Source: DATJSJ01 sp035504175 (GTDB lineage: Bacteria; Pseudomonadota; Alphaproteobacteria; Acetobacterales; Acetobacteraceae). Taken from it: 64,000 bases of DNA. The position numbers and the translations under genes were made by a program. Below, piece by piece: positions 53,572 to 62,321 of this stretch. The stretch covers positions 14,022-78,021 of the forward strand of contig DATJSJ010000199.1 of assembly GCA_035504175.1 (NCBI GenBank), written 5' to 3'. The notes beneath the pieces are model-generated. The model was not told where the DNA came from and did not search any database. It saw only the letters and a program-made list of their open reading frames with translations. The stretch's first letter is position 1; every line of letters starts with the position of its first letter.

Positions 53572-54301
53572 GCGAGAGTTCCGCCGCCGCCTCCGGCGCC
53601 ATCAGCGCCAGCAGCCGCCCGGGCTGTGCCTCCGCCCGCTCGAGCGTTGCGACCAGCCGGCCGCTGCGCAGCACGCTGACGCGGTCGGCGAGGCGCGTCA
53701 CCTCGTCCATGCGGTGCGAGATGAACAGGATCAGCCCGCCTGCGGCGGCGAAGCGTTCCATGCGACGGAACACCGCCTCACGGTCGGCGAAGTCGAGCGC
53801 CGCCGTCGCCTCGTCCAGGATCAGGATGCGCGGGGAACGGGCAAGCGCGCGCGCCAGCACGACGAGCTGCCGTGCCGCCAGCGGCAGCGCGCCCGCCGGC
53901 GCATCCGGATCGACCGGCGTGCGCGCGATCTCCGCCAGCACGCGCGCCGCCAGTTGCCGCCGCTCCGACCGTGGCACGTGACGGCGGACCAGTCCGTCCA
54001 GCCCGAGCAGGATGTTGTCGGTGACCGAGCGATCCGGCGCCACCAGCACTTCCTGGAACACGGTCGCCAGCCCGAGCGCCTGCATCCTTGCCGGCGCGAA
54101 GCGTCGCACCGGCGCGCCGTCGATGCGGATCTCGCCGGCGCTGGGCGGCACGATTCCGGCGAGCAGCTTGACCAGCGTGCTCTTGCCCGAGCCGTTCTCG
54201 CCCAGGACGGCGTGGATGCTGCCCGGCTGGAAGCGCAGGCTCACGCCGTCCAGCGCCAGGGTCTGGCCGTAGCGGCGCGCGAGATCGAGCGTTTCCAGCA
54301 C
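53561..54301 (-). CDS. Split sugar ABC ATPase, N-terminal cassette
   Basis: A 246-residue protein equal to the first half of an RbsA/MglA ATPase: canonical Walker A (GENGSGKST), Q-loop (ATVFQEVLVAP), a signature weakened to LPLAARQLVVLARAL, and Walker B (ILILDEATAALD). GTG start 7 nt after the binding-protein stop. Together with the C-half (249 residues) it makes the usual ~500-residue double ATPase. Whether the split is natural or due to one indel cannot be told without related genomes. Confidence 0.88.
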   Translation of the reverse strand: MLETLDLARRYGQTLALDGVSLRFQPGSIHAVLGENGSGKSTLVKLLAGIVPPSAGEIRIDGAPVRRFAPARMQALGLATVFQEVLVAPDRSVTDNILLGLDGLVRRHVPRSERRQLAARVLAEIARTPVDPDAPAGALPLAARQLVVLARALARSPRILILDEATAALDFADREAVFRRMERFAAAGGLILFISHRMDEVTRLADRVSVLRSGRLVATLERAEAQPGRLLALMAPEAAAELSHAA

Positions 54302-54308
54302 GCGGCCG

Positions 54309-55514
54309 CTACTTCGCCGCGCCGCACGGATCCGGCGTCTGCGTGTAGTCGTAGTCGGCGATCGGCTTCGGGTGCAGGAAATAGTCGTTCATCGACGCGA
54401 CCGGCATCGGATCGGTGGGCGCGATCGGGAACACCGAGACCGAGGACGGCGTCATGCAGGGCCGGTACCACTGCCCGAGCTGCGATTCGTGCACGGCGGG
54501 GATCGGGATCATCAGCGTGTTCAGCTTCGGCGCCTGGCCCTCGAGCACGCGCACGCCGACGCGGAACAGCGTCTGCGCCGTCCAGGACGGCAGCACGGCA
54601 TTGCCCTCGAGGCGGTATCGGTCGGGATGGGCGTGCCAGTAGCCGAGCGCGTCGCCGGAGATCGAGCCGGTGATCAGCGGCGCCGGCCGGCCGGCCTCCG
54701 CGAAATCCTCCGCGATCACGCGCGATTCGCTTCCTGTGGTCCAGACCGCGTCGATTTTCTGCGGCGTCGTCGCCAAGGCCTGCAGCACCACGCTCTTGGT
54801 CACGTTCGCGGTCCAGTTGCCGTTGACCCGGCGCACCACGTGCAAGCCCGGCTCCTGCTTCAGCGCCGCCTCGGCGCCCTCGCGCTCCTGCGCCACGATC
54901 GGGTGGCCCGCAATGCCTTCGACCATCAGCACGGTGCCGTGCCCGTGCAGCGCCTGGCCGATCGCCTGCATCATGTCGTAGCCCCAGCCGACATAGTTGG
55001 AGTCGACATTGATCGCGTCCGGGCTGGTGACCGAGCCGGCGGCGGTGACCACCGGAACACCGGCCTTGAAAGCGGCGGCGATCGCGTCGTTCAGCCCGGT
55101 GGAGGAGCCGGCGATCATGGTGATGATCGAGCACTTCTTGTCGATGAAGTCGCGGATCTGCGCGATCTGCCGGCTGGTGTCATTGTTCGAGTCCGACATC
55201 ACGAAGTCGCTGACCAGGCCGTGCGCCTTGTAGATCTCGACGAGGCGGCGCAGCTCATTGGTCACGGACACACGCCACGGATTGCCCTGGTAGGATTCGG
55301 AATGGCACCATTTCCACGGCTTCGCCGGCATCTTGAAGTCGTCATAGGCGGAGGGCTTCAGGTTCGCGGTGTCGCTTTGATAGAGCGATGCCAGCGACGG
55401 CGGCAGCCCCTCGAGCAGCTTGGGCTCCGCCGCGTGTGCCGGCATCGCCAGCGCCGTCAGCAGGGCGGCGGCGCATGCGCCGCCTGCGGCGCGATGGATG
55501 TGGCCCGGTTTCAT
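54309..55514 (-). CDS. Sugar-binding protein of the second importer
   Basis: A 401-residue periplasmic type-I receptor. Signal peptide GACAAALLTALAMPAHAA; IRDFIDKKCSIITMIAGSS, VPVVTAAGSVTSPDAI and DAVWTTGSESRVIAEDF are typical sugar-receptor stretches. It is longer than the RbsB norm (~300), with an extra ~60 residues at the N-terminus (including WKWCHSESYQGN) and a tail. Start ATG overlaps the stop of the cytosolic receptor-like gene (ATGA) and follows GGAGAACAGGA. Confidence 0.9.
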   Translation of the reverse strand: MKPGHIHRAAGGACAAALLTALAMPAHAAEPKLLEGLPPSLASLYQSDTANLKPSAYDDFKMPAKPWKWCHSESYQGNPWRVSVTNELRRLVEIYKAHGLVSDFVMSDSNNDTSRQIAQIRDFIDKKCSIITMIAGSSTGLNDAIAAAFKAGVPVVTAAGSVTSPDAINVDSNYVGWGYDMMQAIGQALHGHGTVLMVEGIAGHPIVAQEREGAEAALKQEPGLHVVRRVNGNWTANVTKSVVLQALATTPQKIDAVWTTGSESRVIAEDFAEAGRPAPLITGSISGDALGYWHAHPDRYRLEGNAVLPSWTAQTLFRVGVRVLEGQAPKLNTLMIPIPAVHESQLGQWYRPCMTPSSVSVFPIAPTDPMPVASMNDYFLHPKPIADYDYTQTPDPCGAAK

Positions 55515-56659
55515 TCCTGTTCTCCCTGTCCGGCCCGGTTCTGACTGTCGGCATAGAAGCGGTTGAGGTCGTCGACCAGGCGCGCGCCATCCTCACCGGC
55601 GCGCAACGCGTCGTTGATCCGCACCGCGGCGCGATCCTGGAACGGCATATACCCATCATGACGCGGCCGCACCCAGGCACCGCGCAGCGTCGCCCAGGTA
55701 TCATGGTAGAATCCGCCGGCGCGCGCGTCGATCGCCGCATCCTGCCAGGCGACGGCATTGCCCGGCTGCCCGCCGGCATCGGCGTAGGCACCACGCTGTA
55801 CCTCGGCGCTTGCCACCCAGAAGGCGAAGTCGCGCGTCGCCGCCGCATGCTGCGTCCGGGCGGAGACCGCGATGCCGGTGCCGCCCAGCGTCGAACCGAC
55901 GGGCCCGTGTTCGCCCGCTGCCGGGATGTCGGCAAAAGCGATGCGCGCGCCGCGGAAGCCGGCGATGCCGTAGCTGACATAGCCGTAGATCAGCGGCGCG
56001 CAGGCGATCGGCGAGTCCGGCTCCGCCATGCGCTCATAGACCGCGATCGGGTCGAGCGTCAGGCAGGCAGGATCGAGATGCCCGGCGAGCGCGCGGATGC
56101 GCGCATAGACGTCGCGACCGAAACCGGGATCGACGAAACGCCCGCCGGCAGCGCAGGGCTGCCCGAGATTGGCCGCCAGCGTGCAGAACGCCATCAGCGA
56201 ATGCGGCGGCCGCAGCGGGCACAGCACGCGTCCTTCCCGCGCCAGCGCGAGCACGTCATTCCAGCGCGATGCGGGTTTGGCCAGCCGGTCGCGCCGCCAG
56301 GCCTGCACCTGGGTCGCGGCGTCGATCGGCAGCGCCCAGAGTTGCCCGTCATAGCGGTAGCTCTCGAGGGACGGCCCGACCGACTGCGCGGCGAGCGTCG
56401 CCAGCTCCGCCGTGCGATCGGGTGCATCGAGCGGCAGCAGGCAGGCCTCGCGCGTCACCTGCCCGATATGCGGGTGATCGATGACGATCAGATCGTAGCG
56501 CCGCGCCAGTTCCAACACGGGGAACGATTCGAAATCCTGCAGCGAGCGCCGGTCCCATTCGACCTCCACGCCGGTCCGCTCCCACCACAGCCGCGCGCAA
56601 GCGACGAGCGGATCGTAGCCCCGCGGATGGCTCCAGGTCATGCCGCGCAGCGTGGTCAT
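55511..56659 (-). CDS. Solute-binding-fold protein without signal peptide
   Basis: A 382-residue protein of the extracellular solute-binding family-1 fold, but starting directly with [20 protein letters not shown] and lacking any export signal, so probably cytosolic. Other visible parts: YDLIVIDHPHIGQV, LWALPIDAATQVQAW, and PVGSTLGGTGIAVSA near the C-terminal lobe. It overlaps the CoA-transferase stop at its start and the periplasmic-receptor start at its end (ATGA each). A role as intracellular ligand sensor or enzyme is inference; I recall similar proteins beside CaiB/MaoC genes elsewhere. A misannotated start is excluded by the coupled stop-start overlap. Confidence 0.85.
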   Translation of the reverse strand: MTTLRGMTWSHPRGYDPLVACARLWWERTGVEVEWDRRSLQDFESFPVLELARRYDLIVIDHPHIGQVTREACLLPLDAPDRTAELATLAAQSVGPSLESYRYDGQLWALPIDAATQVQAWRRDRLAKPASRWNDVLALAREGRVLCPLRPPHSLMAFCTLAANLGQPCAAGGRFVDPGFGRDVYARIRALAGHLDPACLTLDPIAVYERMAEPDSPIACAPLIYGYVSYGIAGFRGARIAFADIPAAGEHGPVGSTLGGTGIAVSARTQHAAATRDFAFWVASAEVQRGAYADAGGQPGNAVAWQDAAIDARAGGFYHDTWATLRGAWVRPRHDGYMPFQDRAAVRINDALRAGEDGARLVDDLNRFYADSQNRAGQGEQE

Positions 56660-57825
56660 GCGCCGGCCTCCGCCAGGCCGAACTCGGCGCGGATCGCGGC
56701 GGTGTCGGCGCCGATGCGCGGTGCGGCGCGTGCCGTGCGCGGCCGCTCGCCATTGACGCGGAACGGCGCGCGCGTCGTGTCGATGCGCACCCCATCCTCG
56801 CGCGTCACCGTCTGCAGCATGTCGAGCACGCGGAACCCCTCGCTCGCCAGCAGTTCCGGCCATTGCAGCACGCGCGCGCACCAGATGTCGGCCGGCTCGA
56901 GGATGGCGAGCCAATGCGCCGTATCGCGGCTCGCAAACGTCTCGGCCAGGATGTGCTTGATCTCGTCCCGGTGCCGGAAGGCCTGGTCGGGATGGGCGAG
57001 ATACGGTTCCAGCGCCGGGACCTGCAGCAGCGCCTGCAATCGCGGCAGCGGCGTCATCGCCAGCGCAAGATAGCCGTCGGCGGTCGCGTACACGGCATAG
57101 GGCGCTGCCAGATAGGCGTGCGCACTGCGAAACGCCGAGCGCTGCGGCAGCCGGCCGCCATCGTTGAGATGCGTCGTCAGCACCTCGAACTGGAAGTCGA
57201 TCAGCGCCTCGATCAGGCTGGTTTCGATATGCGCGCCCTCGCCGCTGACGCCGCGCCGCACCAGCGCCGCCAGCACGCCCTGCACGACGGTGGCGCCGGC
57301 GAGCATGTCGGCGACGGCGAGGCCGAACGGCACCGGTCCCTGCCCCTCGTCGCCGTTCAGCCACATGATGCCTGAGCGCGCCTGCGCCAGCAGATCCTGC
57401 CCGGGGCGCTGCGCCCAAGGCCCGTCCGGACCGTAGCCGGTGATGCTCGCGTAGACGATGCGCGGATTGATCGTGCGGACGCTGGCATAGTCCAGCCCCA
57501 GCCGCTCGATCACACCGGGCCGGAAGTTCTGGATCACCACGTCGGCCCGCGCGAGCAGGCGGCGCAGCGCCGCGAGATCCGCCGGGTTTTTCATGTCCGC
57601 GGCGAAGCTCTCCTTGTTGCGGTTGATCGCATGGAACAGCGTGGAATCGCCGCCGATCTCGGTGTCGCTGAGATACAGCCGCCGGCAGAGATCGCCGCCA
57701 TCCGGCCGCTCCACCTTGATCACCCGCGCGCCGAGATCGCCGAGCCGCAGCGCCGCGTAGGGCCCGGAGAGGAACTGGCTCATGTCCAGCACCAGAATGC
57801 CGGACAGCAGCCCCGCATCGCTCAT
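56656..57825 (-). CDS. CaiB/BaiF-family (type III) CoA-transferase
   Basis: A 389-residue type-III CoA-transferase, moving CoA between carboxylic acids such as formate/oxalate, carnitine derivatives or mesaconate/citramalate. It has [50 protein letters not shown], and the catalytic Asp (Asp144) in [18 protein letters not shown] precedes ATG 57825; it overlaps the MaoC stop and the next start. Its acid substrate is presumably the product of the upstream sugar dehydrogenase/lactonase steps, but this is inferred. Confidence 0.93.
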   Translation of the reverse strand: MSDAGLLSGILVLDMSQFLSGPYAALRLGDLGARVIKVERPDGGDLCRRLYLSDTEIGGDSTLFHAINRNKESFAADMKNPADLAALRRLLARADVVIQNFRPGVIERLGLDYASVRTINPRIVYASITGYGPDGPWAQRPGQDLLAQARSGIMWLNGDEGQGPVPFGLAVADMLAGATVVQGVLAALVRRGVSGEGAHIETSLIEALIDFQFEVLTTHLNDGGRLPQRSAFRSAHAYLAAPYAVYATADGYLALAMTPLPRLQALLQVPALEPYLAHPDQAFRHRDEIKHILAETFASRDTAHWLAILEPADIWCARVLQWPELLASEGFRVLDMLQTVTREDGVRIDTTRAPFRVNGERPRTARAAPRIGADTAAIRAEFGLAEAGA

Positions 57826-58388
57826 CGCGCATCCACCTCCGCCGCGAACCGGGCGGGATCGCGGTATTTCACCGTCTGCAGATGCTCGCAATAGAGCACG
57901 AGCTCGCCCTCCCCCTTGAACACCTCGTAGCCGGCGCGCACCAGCCCCATCTCCTTCGTGCGCGGCCGCTTCTCCAGGTGCGTGCGGATCGTGTAGATCG
58001 TGTCGCCGATAAACACCGGCCGGATGAAACGAAGCCGGTCATAGCCGTAGGAGAACGCGTTCACGCAATTCGTCGCCACCAGCCCGAGCCCGGCAGAAAA
58101 CACGAACGCCCCGGCGACCAGGCGCCGCCCGAATACGCCTTCGCTCGCCGCGAACATCTGGTCCTGCACGTAGGGGTGCAGATCGGCGACCAGCGCGTTG
58201 AACAGATGCGACTCGCCCTCGGCGAACGTGCGGCGCAGCGAGCGGATCTTCTGCCCGACCGGCCAGTCCTCGTAGAACCAGTTCTCCGCGTTCCACACCG
58301 GGATCGCCGCATGCTCCGCCGGCATGTCCTTCGGATGCGTCGAGGAGGTTCCGACCGTCGGCGCCGCCGTCACCGGGTCCTCGGCCAT
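57822..58388 (-). CDS. MaoC-like hot-dog protein with altered active site
   Basis: A 188-residue hot-dog-fold protein of the MaoC hydratase family. It has [20 protein letters not shown] at the start and [19 protein letters not shown], very like the other MaoC gene at 63340. In the hydratase motif GD-x-NP-x-H, this protein reads ADLHPYV: the Asp stays but the His position holds Val. It may therefore not hydrate enoyl-CoA by the standard mechanism. It lies between the lactonase and CoA-transferase genes, 1 bp and -4 bp away. Confidence 0.87.
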   Translation of the reverse strand: MAEDPVTAAPTVGTSSTHPKDMPAEHAAIPVWNAENWFYEDWPVGQKIRSLRRTFAEGESHLFNALVADLHPYVQDQMFAASEGVFGRRLVAGAFVFSAGLGLVATNCVNAFSYGYDRLRFIRPVFIGDTIYTIRTHLEKRPRTKEMGLVRAGYEVFKGEGELVLYCEHLQTVKYRDPARFAAEVDAR

Positions 58389-58389
58389 C

Positions 58390-59496
58390 TCAGCCGGCCA
58401 CGCGCGCGAGGCGTATGCACATCGGCGTCCCGATCGCCACGTCGCCGATCCGCTGCGGCATGCCGCTCGCGGCATCGAGGCGGAACACCACGACCGAATC
58501 GCCGTTCTGGTTCGCCGCCAGCAGGAAGTGCCCCAACGGGTCGAGCGCGAAGCTGCGCGGCGTGCTGCCGCCGGTCGGCACGTGCCCGACGAGCCGCAAT
58601 CCCTCGCCCTCGATCGCGTGCACCACGATGCTGTCATGTCCACGATTGGAGCCGTACAGGAACCGTCCATCCGCGCTGACATGCAGATCGGCGCAATGAT
58701 TCTCGCCGGCAAAGCCGTCGGGCACGGCGGAGACGATCTGCAGCACCCGCAACCCGGCCGTCGCTGCGTCGTAGGCGAGCACGGCGATGGTCGAGCTGAG
58801 CTCGTTGATGACGTACAGCCGGGTGCCGTCCGGATGGAACGCCAGGTGCCGCGGACCGGAGCCGGGCGGCAGGCGGCAGGCGGTGCCGTCGCCGAGCTCT
58901 CCTGACGCCGCATCGTAGCGGTAGGCGACGATGCTGTCGGTGCCGAGATCGCTCACCAGCACGAACCGATCGTCGGGACTGGCCAGTGCGCAATGCGGAT
59001 GCGGCGCGCCCTGCCGCTCCGGATGCGGGCCGGAGCCTTCATGCGCGGCGCTGCAATGCGCCGCCTCCAGCCCGCCATCGCCGCGCAGCCGGAGCACCGC
59101 GACCGCCTGGCCCGGCGTCTCGCCGACCTCACCGTGGCTGTAGTTGGCGATCAGCAGATGCGCGTGCCGGTGATCCAGGCTGCCATGCGCCGTGATGCTG
59201 CCCAGCGTCGCCTGCTTGTTGATGTAGCGCAGCGTGCCGCTCGCGGCATCGACGCGGTAGGCGGTGACCAGCCCCTCGTTCCAGCCGAACACCTCGCTGG
59301 TCGCATAAAGCAGGGGCTCGCTCGGGTGCGGAATGAGAAAGGTCGGGTTGTCGATCCCGGCCTGCTCCGCCAGCGGCGCGAGCCGGCCGGTCGCTTCGTC
59401 GAAATCGAACACCGCGATGCCGCGGCCGCGCGCACCCTGAAAGTACGGCGCTTCACGGTTGAGGCAGCCCACGAAGGCGAGCGTCCGCGTCTGCAT
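58390..59496 (-). CDS. Seven-bladed beta-propeller lactonase (Pgl/YbhE type)
   Basis: A 368-residue cytosolic lactonase of the 6-phosphogluconolactonase YbhE-like family. Repeated blades show [37 protein letters not shown] and [20 protein letters not shown], each carrying the PDG/DP turn; the conserved active-site-region [11 protein letters not shown] is present. GGGAGG precedes ATG 59496. Placed with a dehydrogenase in the array, it probably opens a sugar lactone. Confidence 0.93.
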   Translation of the reverse strand: MQTRTLAFVGCLNREAPYFQGARGRGIAVFDFDEATGRLAPLAEQAGIDNPTFLIPHPSEPLLYATSEVFGWNEGLVTAYRVDAASGTLRYINKQATLGSITAHGSLDHRHAHLLIANYSHGEVGETPGQAVAVLRLRGDGGLEAAHCSAAHEGSGPHPERQGAPHPHCALASPDDRFVLVSDLGTDSIVAYRYDAASGELGDGTACRLPPGSGPRHLAFHPDGTRLYVINELSSTIAVLAYDAATAGLRVLQIVSAVPDGFAGENHCADLHVSADGRFLYGSNRGHDSIVVHAIEGEGLRLVGHVPTGGSTPRSFALDPLGHFLLAANQNGDSVVVFRLDAASGMPQRIGDVAIGTPMCIRLARVAG

Positions 59497-59509
59497 GCGT
59501 CTTTCCTCC

Positions 59510-60724
59510 CTAATGACCGGGCCGGCGCCGGCTGCCGACCGTGTAGATCGCTGCCGCCGCGACCACGACCGTTCCCTCGATCACACCTTGATAATTGGCG
59601 CCCATGTTCAGGATGTTGAAGCCGTTGTTCAGCGTGAACAGCAGCAGTGCCCCGATCACCGTCTTGACCACGCTGCCCGCGCCACCGAGCAGCGAGGTGC
59701 CGCCCAGAATCGCCGACGCGATCACGGTGAGCTCCGCGCCCTGCAGCGCCGTCGGATTGATCGCAGCGAGCCGGCAGGCGAACAGCACCCCCGCAAATCC
59801 CGCCGCCAGGCTGCTCAGCAGGAAGCCCGCCATGCGGTAGCGGTTGACGTTGATGCCCGAGAGCCGCGCCGCCTCCGGATTGCCGCCGACCGCGTAGACG
59901 CGCCGCCCGATCGTGGTGAAGCGCAGCACGAACCAGGTGATCAGCGCGAACGCCGCCATGTACAGCACCGGGTTGGCGATGCGCACGCGCGGCCCGGCCA
60001 GCGTCCCGGCGACGGCGAGCCCGATCCCCCAGGCGCCGATCCCGAACGAGCCCATCCGCGATCCGCGCCGCATCACCAACATCACACCGGCAATCACGAT
60101 CAACGCCGCGCCCAGCGCCAGCATCGGCATGTGCGCCGCGATCCGTCCGCCCTCGAACTGCGACATCTGCGCGATCACATCGGTATTGTCGACGCTGAGC
60201 GAGCGACCGTCGGTCACGATCAGTACCAGCCCGCGGATCGCGGTCAGCGTACCGAGCGTCACGATGAAAGCATTGATCCCGATATACTGCACGATCGCGC
60301 CGTTCAGCGCGCCCACCGCCGCCGCCACCAGCAGCGCCACCACGACCCCGGGCCAGAAGCCGATCAGCCCGGCAACGCTGATCAGCACCGCGGCCGCCAG
60401 GGCCGCCACCGAGGCGACCGACAGATCGAAATTCCCGGTGATCAGAATCACCGTCATTGCGATCCCCATGATCCCGATCAGCGAAGACTGGTAAAGGATG
60501 TTCGCGAGATTGACCGGGTTCAGATAGCTCGGCCGCCCGGTCGCCGCGGTCGCGACCGCCAGCACCAGAACGAGCAGCAGCAGCGCGTAATAGACCCCGG
60601 CGTCGCGCAGGCCGAACGCCCGGCGCCACGCCCCCGGCGCCGCGTGTTCAGCCCGCACCGAGACCGGCGCGGGGGTTGTCGTCGACAGACTCGGGGCTGG
60701 CGGTGGCGAGAAGGACGAGTTCAT
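59510..60724 (-). CDS. Sugar ABC transporter permease, XylH-like
   Basis: A permease of about 404 residues, longer than RbsC and like XylH-type proteins in having extra central spans. Motifs: IMGIAMTVILITGNFDLSVA, TLGTLTAIRGLVLIVTDGRS, VYAVGGNPEAARLSGINV, IASAILGGTSLLGGAGS. The chosen ATG (60724, with CGGAG) makes it overlap the ATPase gene by 77 bp and gives a Ser/Pro-rich N-tail of ~45 residues; a later start is possible. It completes the first importer. Confidence 0.9.
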   Translation of the reverse strand: MNSSFSPPPAPSLSTTTPAPVSVRAEHAAPGAWRRAFGLRDAGVYYALLLLVLVLAVATAATGRPSYLNPVNLANILYQSSLIGIMGIAMTVILITGNFDLSVASVAALAAAVLISVAGLIGFWPGVVVALLVAAAVGALNGAIVQYIGINAFIVTLGTLTAIRGLVLIVTDGRSLSVDNTDVIAQMSQFEGGRIAAHMPMLALGAALIVIAGVMLVMRRGSRMGSFGIGAWGIGLAVAGTLAGPRVRIANPVLYMAAFALITWFVLRFTTIGRRVYAVGGNPEAARLSGINVNRYRMAGFLLSSLAAGFAGVLFACRLAAINPTALQGAELTVIASAILGGTSLLGGAGSVVKTVIGALLLFTLNNGFNILNMGANYQGVIEGTVVVAAAAIYTVGSRRRPGH

Positions 60725-62183
60725 GCTCCGATGTCTCCGCGGCACGCCGCTCGGCCACGACACGGCCCTGCCGCATCACCAGAATGCGGTCGCTGACCGC
60801 GAGAAGCTCCTCGAAATCCGAGGAGACGATGAGAACGCCGCATCCCCGCGCCGCCAGATCCCGCACCAGGGCAAGGATATCAGCCTTGGCGCCGACATCG
60901 ATCCCGGCGGTCGGCTCGTCGAGCAGAAACACGCGCGCCTCGCCGAACAGCCATTTCGCAACGGTCACCTTTTGCGCATTGCCGCCGGACAGCTCCGTCA
61001 CCAGCACTTCCGCCGACGGCGCCTTGATTCCCAGCCGGACGATCGCTTCCCGTCCCCGCCGCAACTCCTCGTCATGCCGCGGCAGCACACCGAACAGCGC
61101 GGCGCTCCGCAAATGCGGCAGCGACACGTTGCGCCAAAGCTCGAAGCCGGGCACCAGGCCCTGGCCCATGCGGTCCTCGGGCACCAGCGCCAGCCCGGCG
61201 CGCACCGCACCATCGGTGCTGCGCGGCACCGGCCGCCCGTCCAGCGTCACCGTGCCCGTTGCATCCGAGTCCGCGCCGAAAATCGCGTGCAGCAACTCGC
61301 TGCGGCCGGAGCCGAGAAAGCCCGCGACGCCCACCACTTCGCCGGCATGCAGATCGAGCGTGGTCGGCGCCAGCCGCCCGGGCGACGCCAGATCCCGCAC
61401 CGCGAGCAGCGTCGGTCCCGTCACCGTATGCGCGAGATCCTGCTGGCGCGCGATCGCCGTCACGGCGCGGCCGACGATCGCCTCGGCGATGCGCATCGCG
61501 TCGATCTCCGCCGTGCGCGCGCGCAGCACCGCGGTGCCGTCACGCAGCACCGTGACGCAATCGGTCAGCGCCATCACCTCGTCCAGGAAGTGCGAGACGA
61601 ACAGGATCGCCTTGCCTTCCTGCCGCGTCAGGCGCCGCACCGTGGCATAGACGATCTCCCGCTCCTCGGTCGCGAGCGAGGCCGTCGGCTCGTCCATCAC
61701 GATCAGCTCGGCACCGCCGCCCAGCGCCTGCAGAACCGCCACCATCTGCCGCTTGCCGATCGGCAGGTCGCCGACCAACCCATCGGGATCGATCACATAG
61801 CCGACGGATTCCAGCAGCCGCGCGAAGCGCTCGCGGTCCGCCGGCGCGCGCCGCCAGGCGCCGCCACGGCCGAGAAACACGTTCTCGATCACCGACAGCG
61901 TCGGCACCAGCGGAATGTGCTGATGGATCGTGGCGACGCCGCCAAGATTCGCCTCCGCGGGACTGTGCCATTGCACCGGAGCGCCGTGCCACAGGATGCG
62001 CCCGGCAGACGCGGCAAGCGCGCCGGAGAGGATGCGGATCAGCGTCGACTTGCCGGCGCCGTTTGCACCGAGCAAACCGTGCACGGTGCCGCGTTCGACG
62101 TCCAGGTCGACGCCGCGCAGGGCGATCGTGCCGTTGGGGAAGGTCTTGGCGATGCCTTCGAGGCGGAGGAGGGGCGGGTTCAT
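60648..62183 (-). CDS. Sugar ABC transporter ATP-binding protein, double cassette
   Basis: A 511-residue RbsA/XylG-type ATPase. N-cassette: GANGAGKST, IHQHIPLVPTLSV (Q-loop), LPIGKRQMVAVLQAL, LIVMDEPTASL. C-cassette: degenerate GFLGSGRSELL, LSGGNAQKVTVAKWL, FLLDEPTAGID. The ATG at 62183 comes directly after the repeat element; no free Shine-Dalgarno is visible, since the nearest G-rich stretch lies within the hairpin 62192-62210. It follows the receptor gene by 133 bp, all occupied by that element. Confidence 0.94.
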   Translation of the reverse strand: MNPPLLRLEGIAKTFPNGTIALRGVDLDVERGTVHGLLGANGAGKSTLIRILSGALAASAGRILWHGAPVQWHSPAEANLGGVATIHQHIPLVPTLSVIENVFLGRGGAWRRAPADRERFARLLESVGYVIDPDGLVGDLPIGKRQMVAVLQALGGGAELIVMDEPTASLATEEREIVYATVRRLTRQEGKAILFVSHFLDEVMALTDCVTVLRDGTAVLRARTAEIDAMRIAEAIVGRAVTAIARQQDLAHTVTGPTLLAVRDLASPGRLAPTTLDLHAGEVVGVAGFLGSGRSELLHAIFGADSDATGTVTLDGRPVPRSTDGAVRAGLALVPEDRMGQGLVPGFELWRNVSLPHLRSAALFGVLPRHDEELRRGREAIVRLGIKAPSAEVLVTELSGGNAQKVTVAKWLFGEARVFLLDEPTAGIDVGAKADILALVRDLAARGCGVLIVSSDFEELLAVSDRILVMRQGRVVAERRAAETSEHELVLLATASPESVDDNPRAGLGAG

Positions 62184-62187
62184 GCAT

Positions 62188-62321
62188 AAGGGCAGGGGCT
62201 CTGCCCCTGCACCCCGCTGGGGCCGTACGGCCCCAGACCCCAATACTTTAAGTCAAGGATTGCAAAGGCTGCGCCTTTGCTGGGGGGTGCAGGGGGGCAA
62301 AGCCCCCCTGGCCTTCCTACC
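62188..62321 (-). repeat. Composite palindromic repeat element, copy 2 (inverted)
   Basis: Four hairpins fill the space between receptor and ATPase genes: 62290-62310 (CAGGGGGGC, loop TTT on the minus strand, complement), 62262-62280 (GCAAAGGC arms), a perfect 20-bp palindrome 62217-62236 centred on GTAC, and 62192-62210 (GCAGGGGC arms). On the minus strand the order and lead-in GGTAGGAA match copy 1 at 10957-11100. The lead-in includes the receptor-gene stop codon, so the element abuts the coding region exactly. In the operon mRNA it could reduce read-through or protect the receptor part, giving more receptor than ATPase. Confidence 0.85.
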
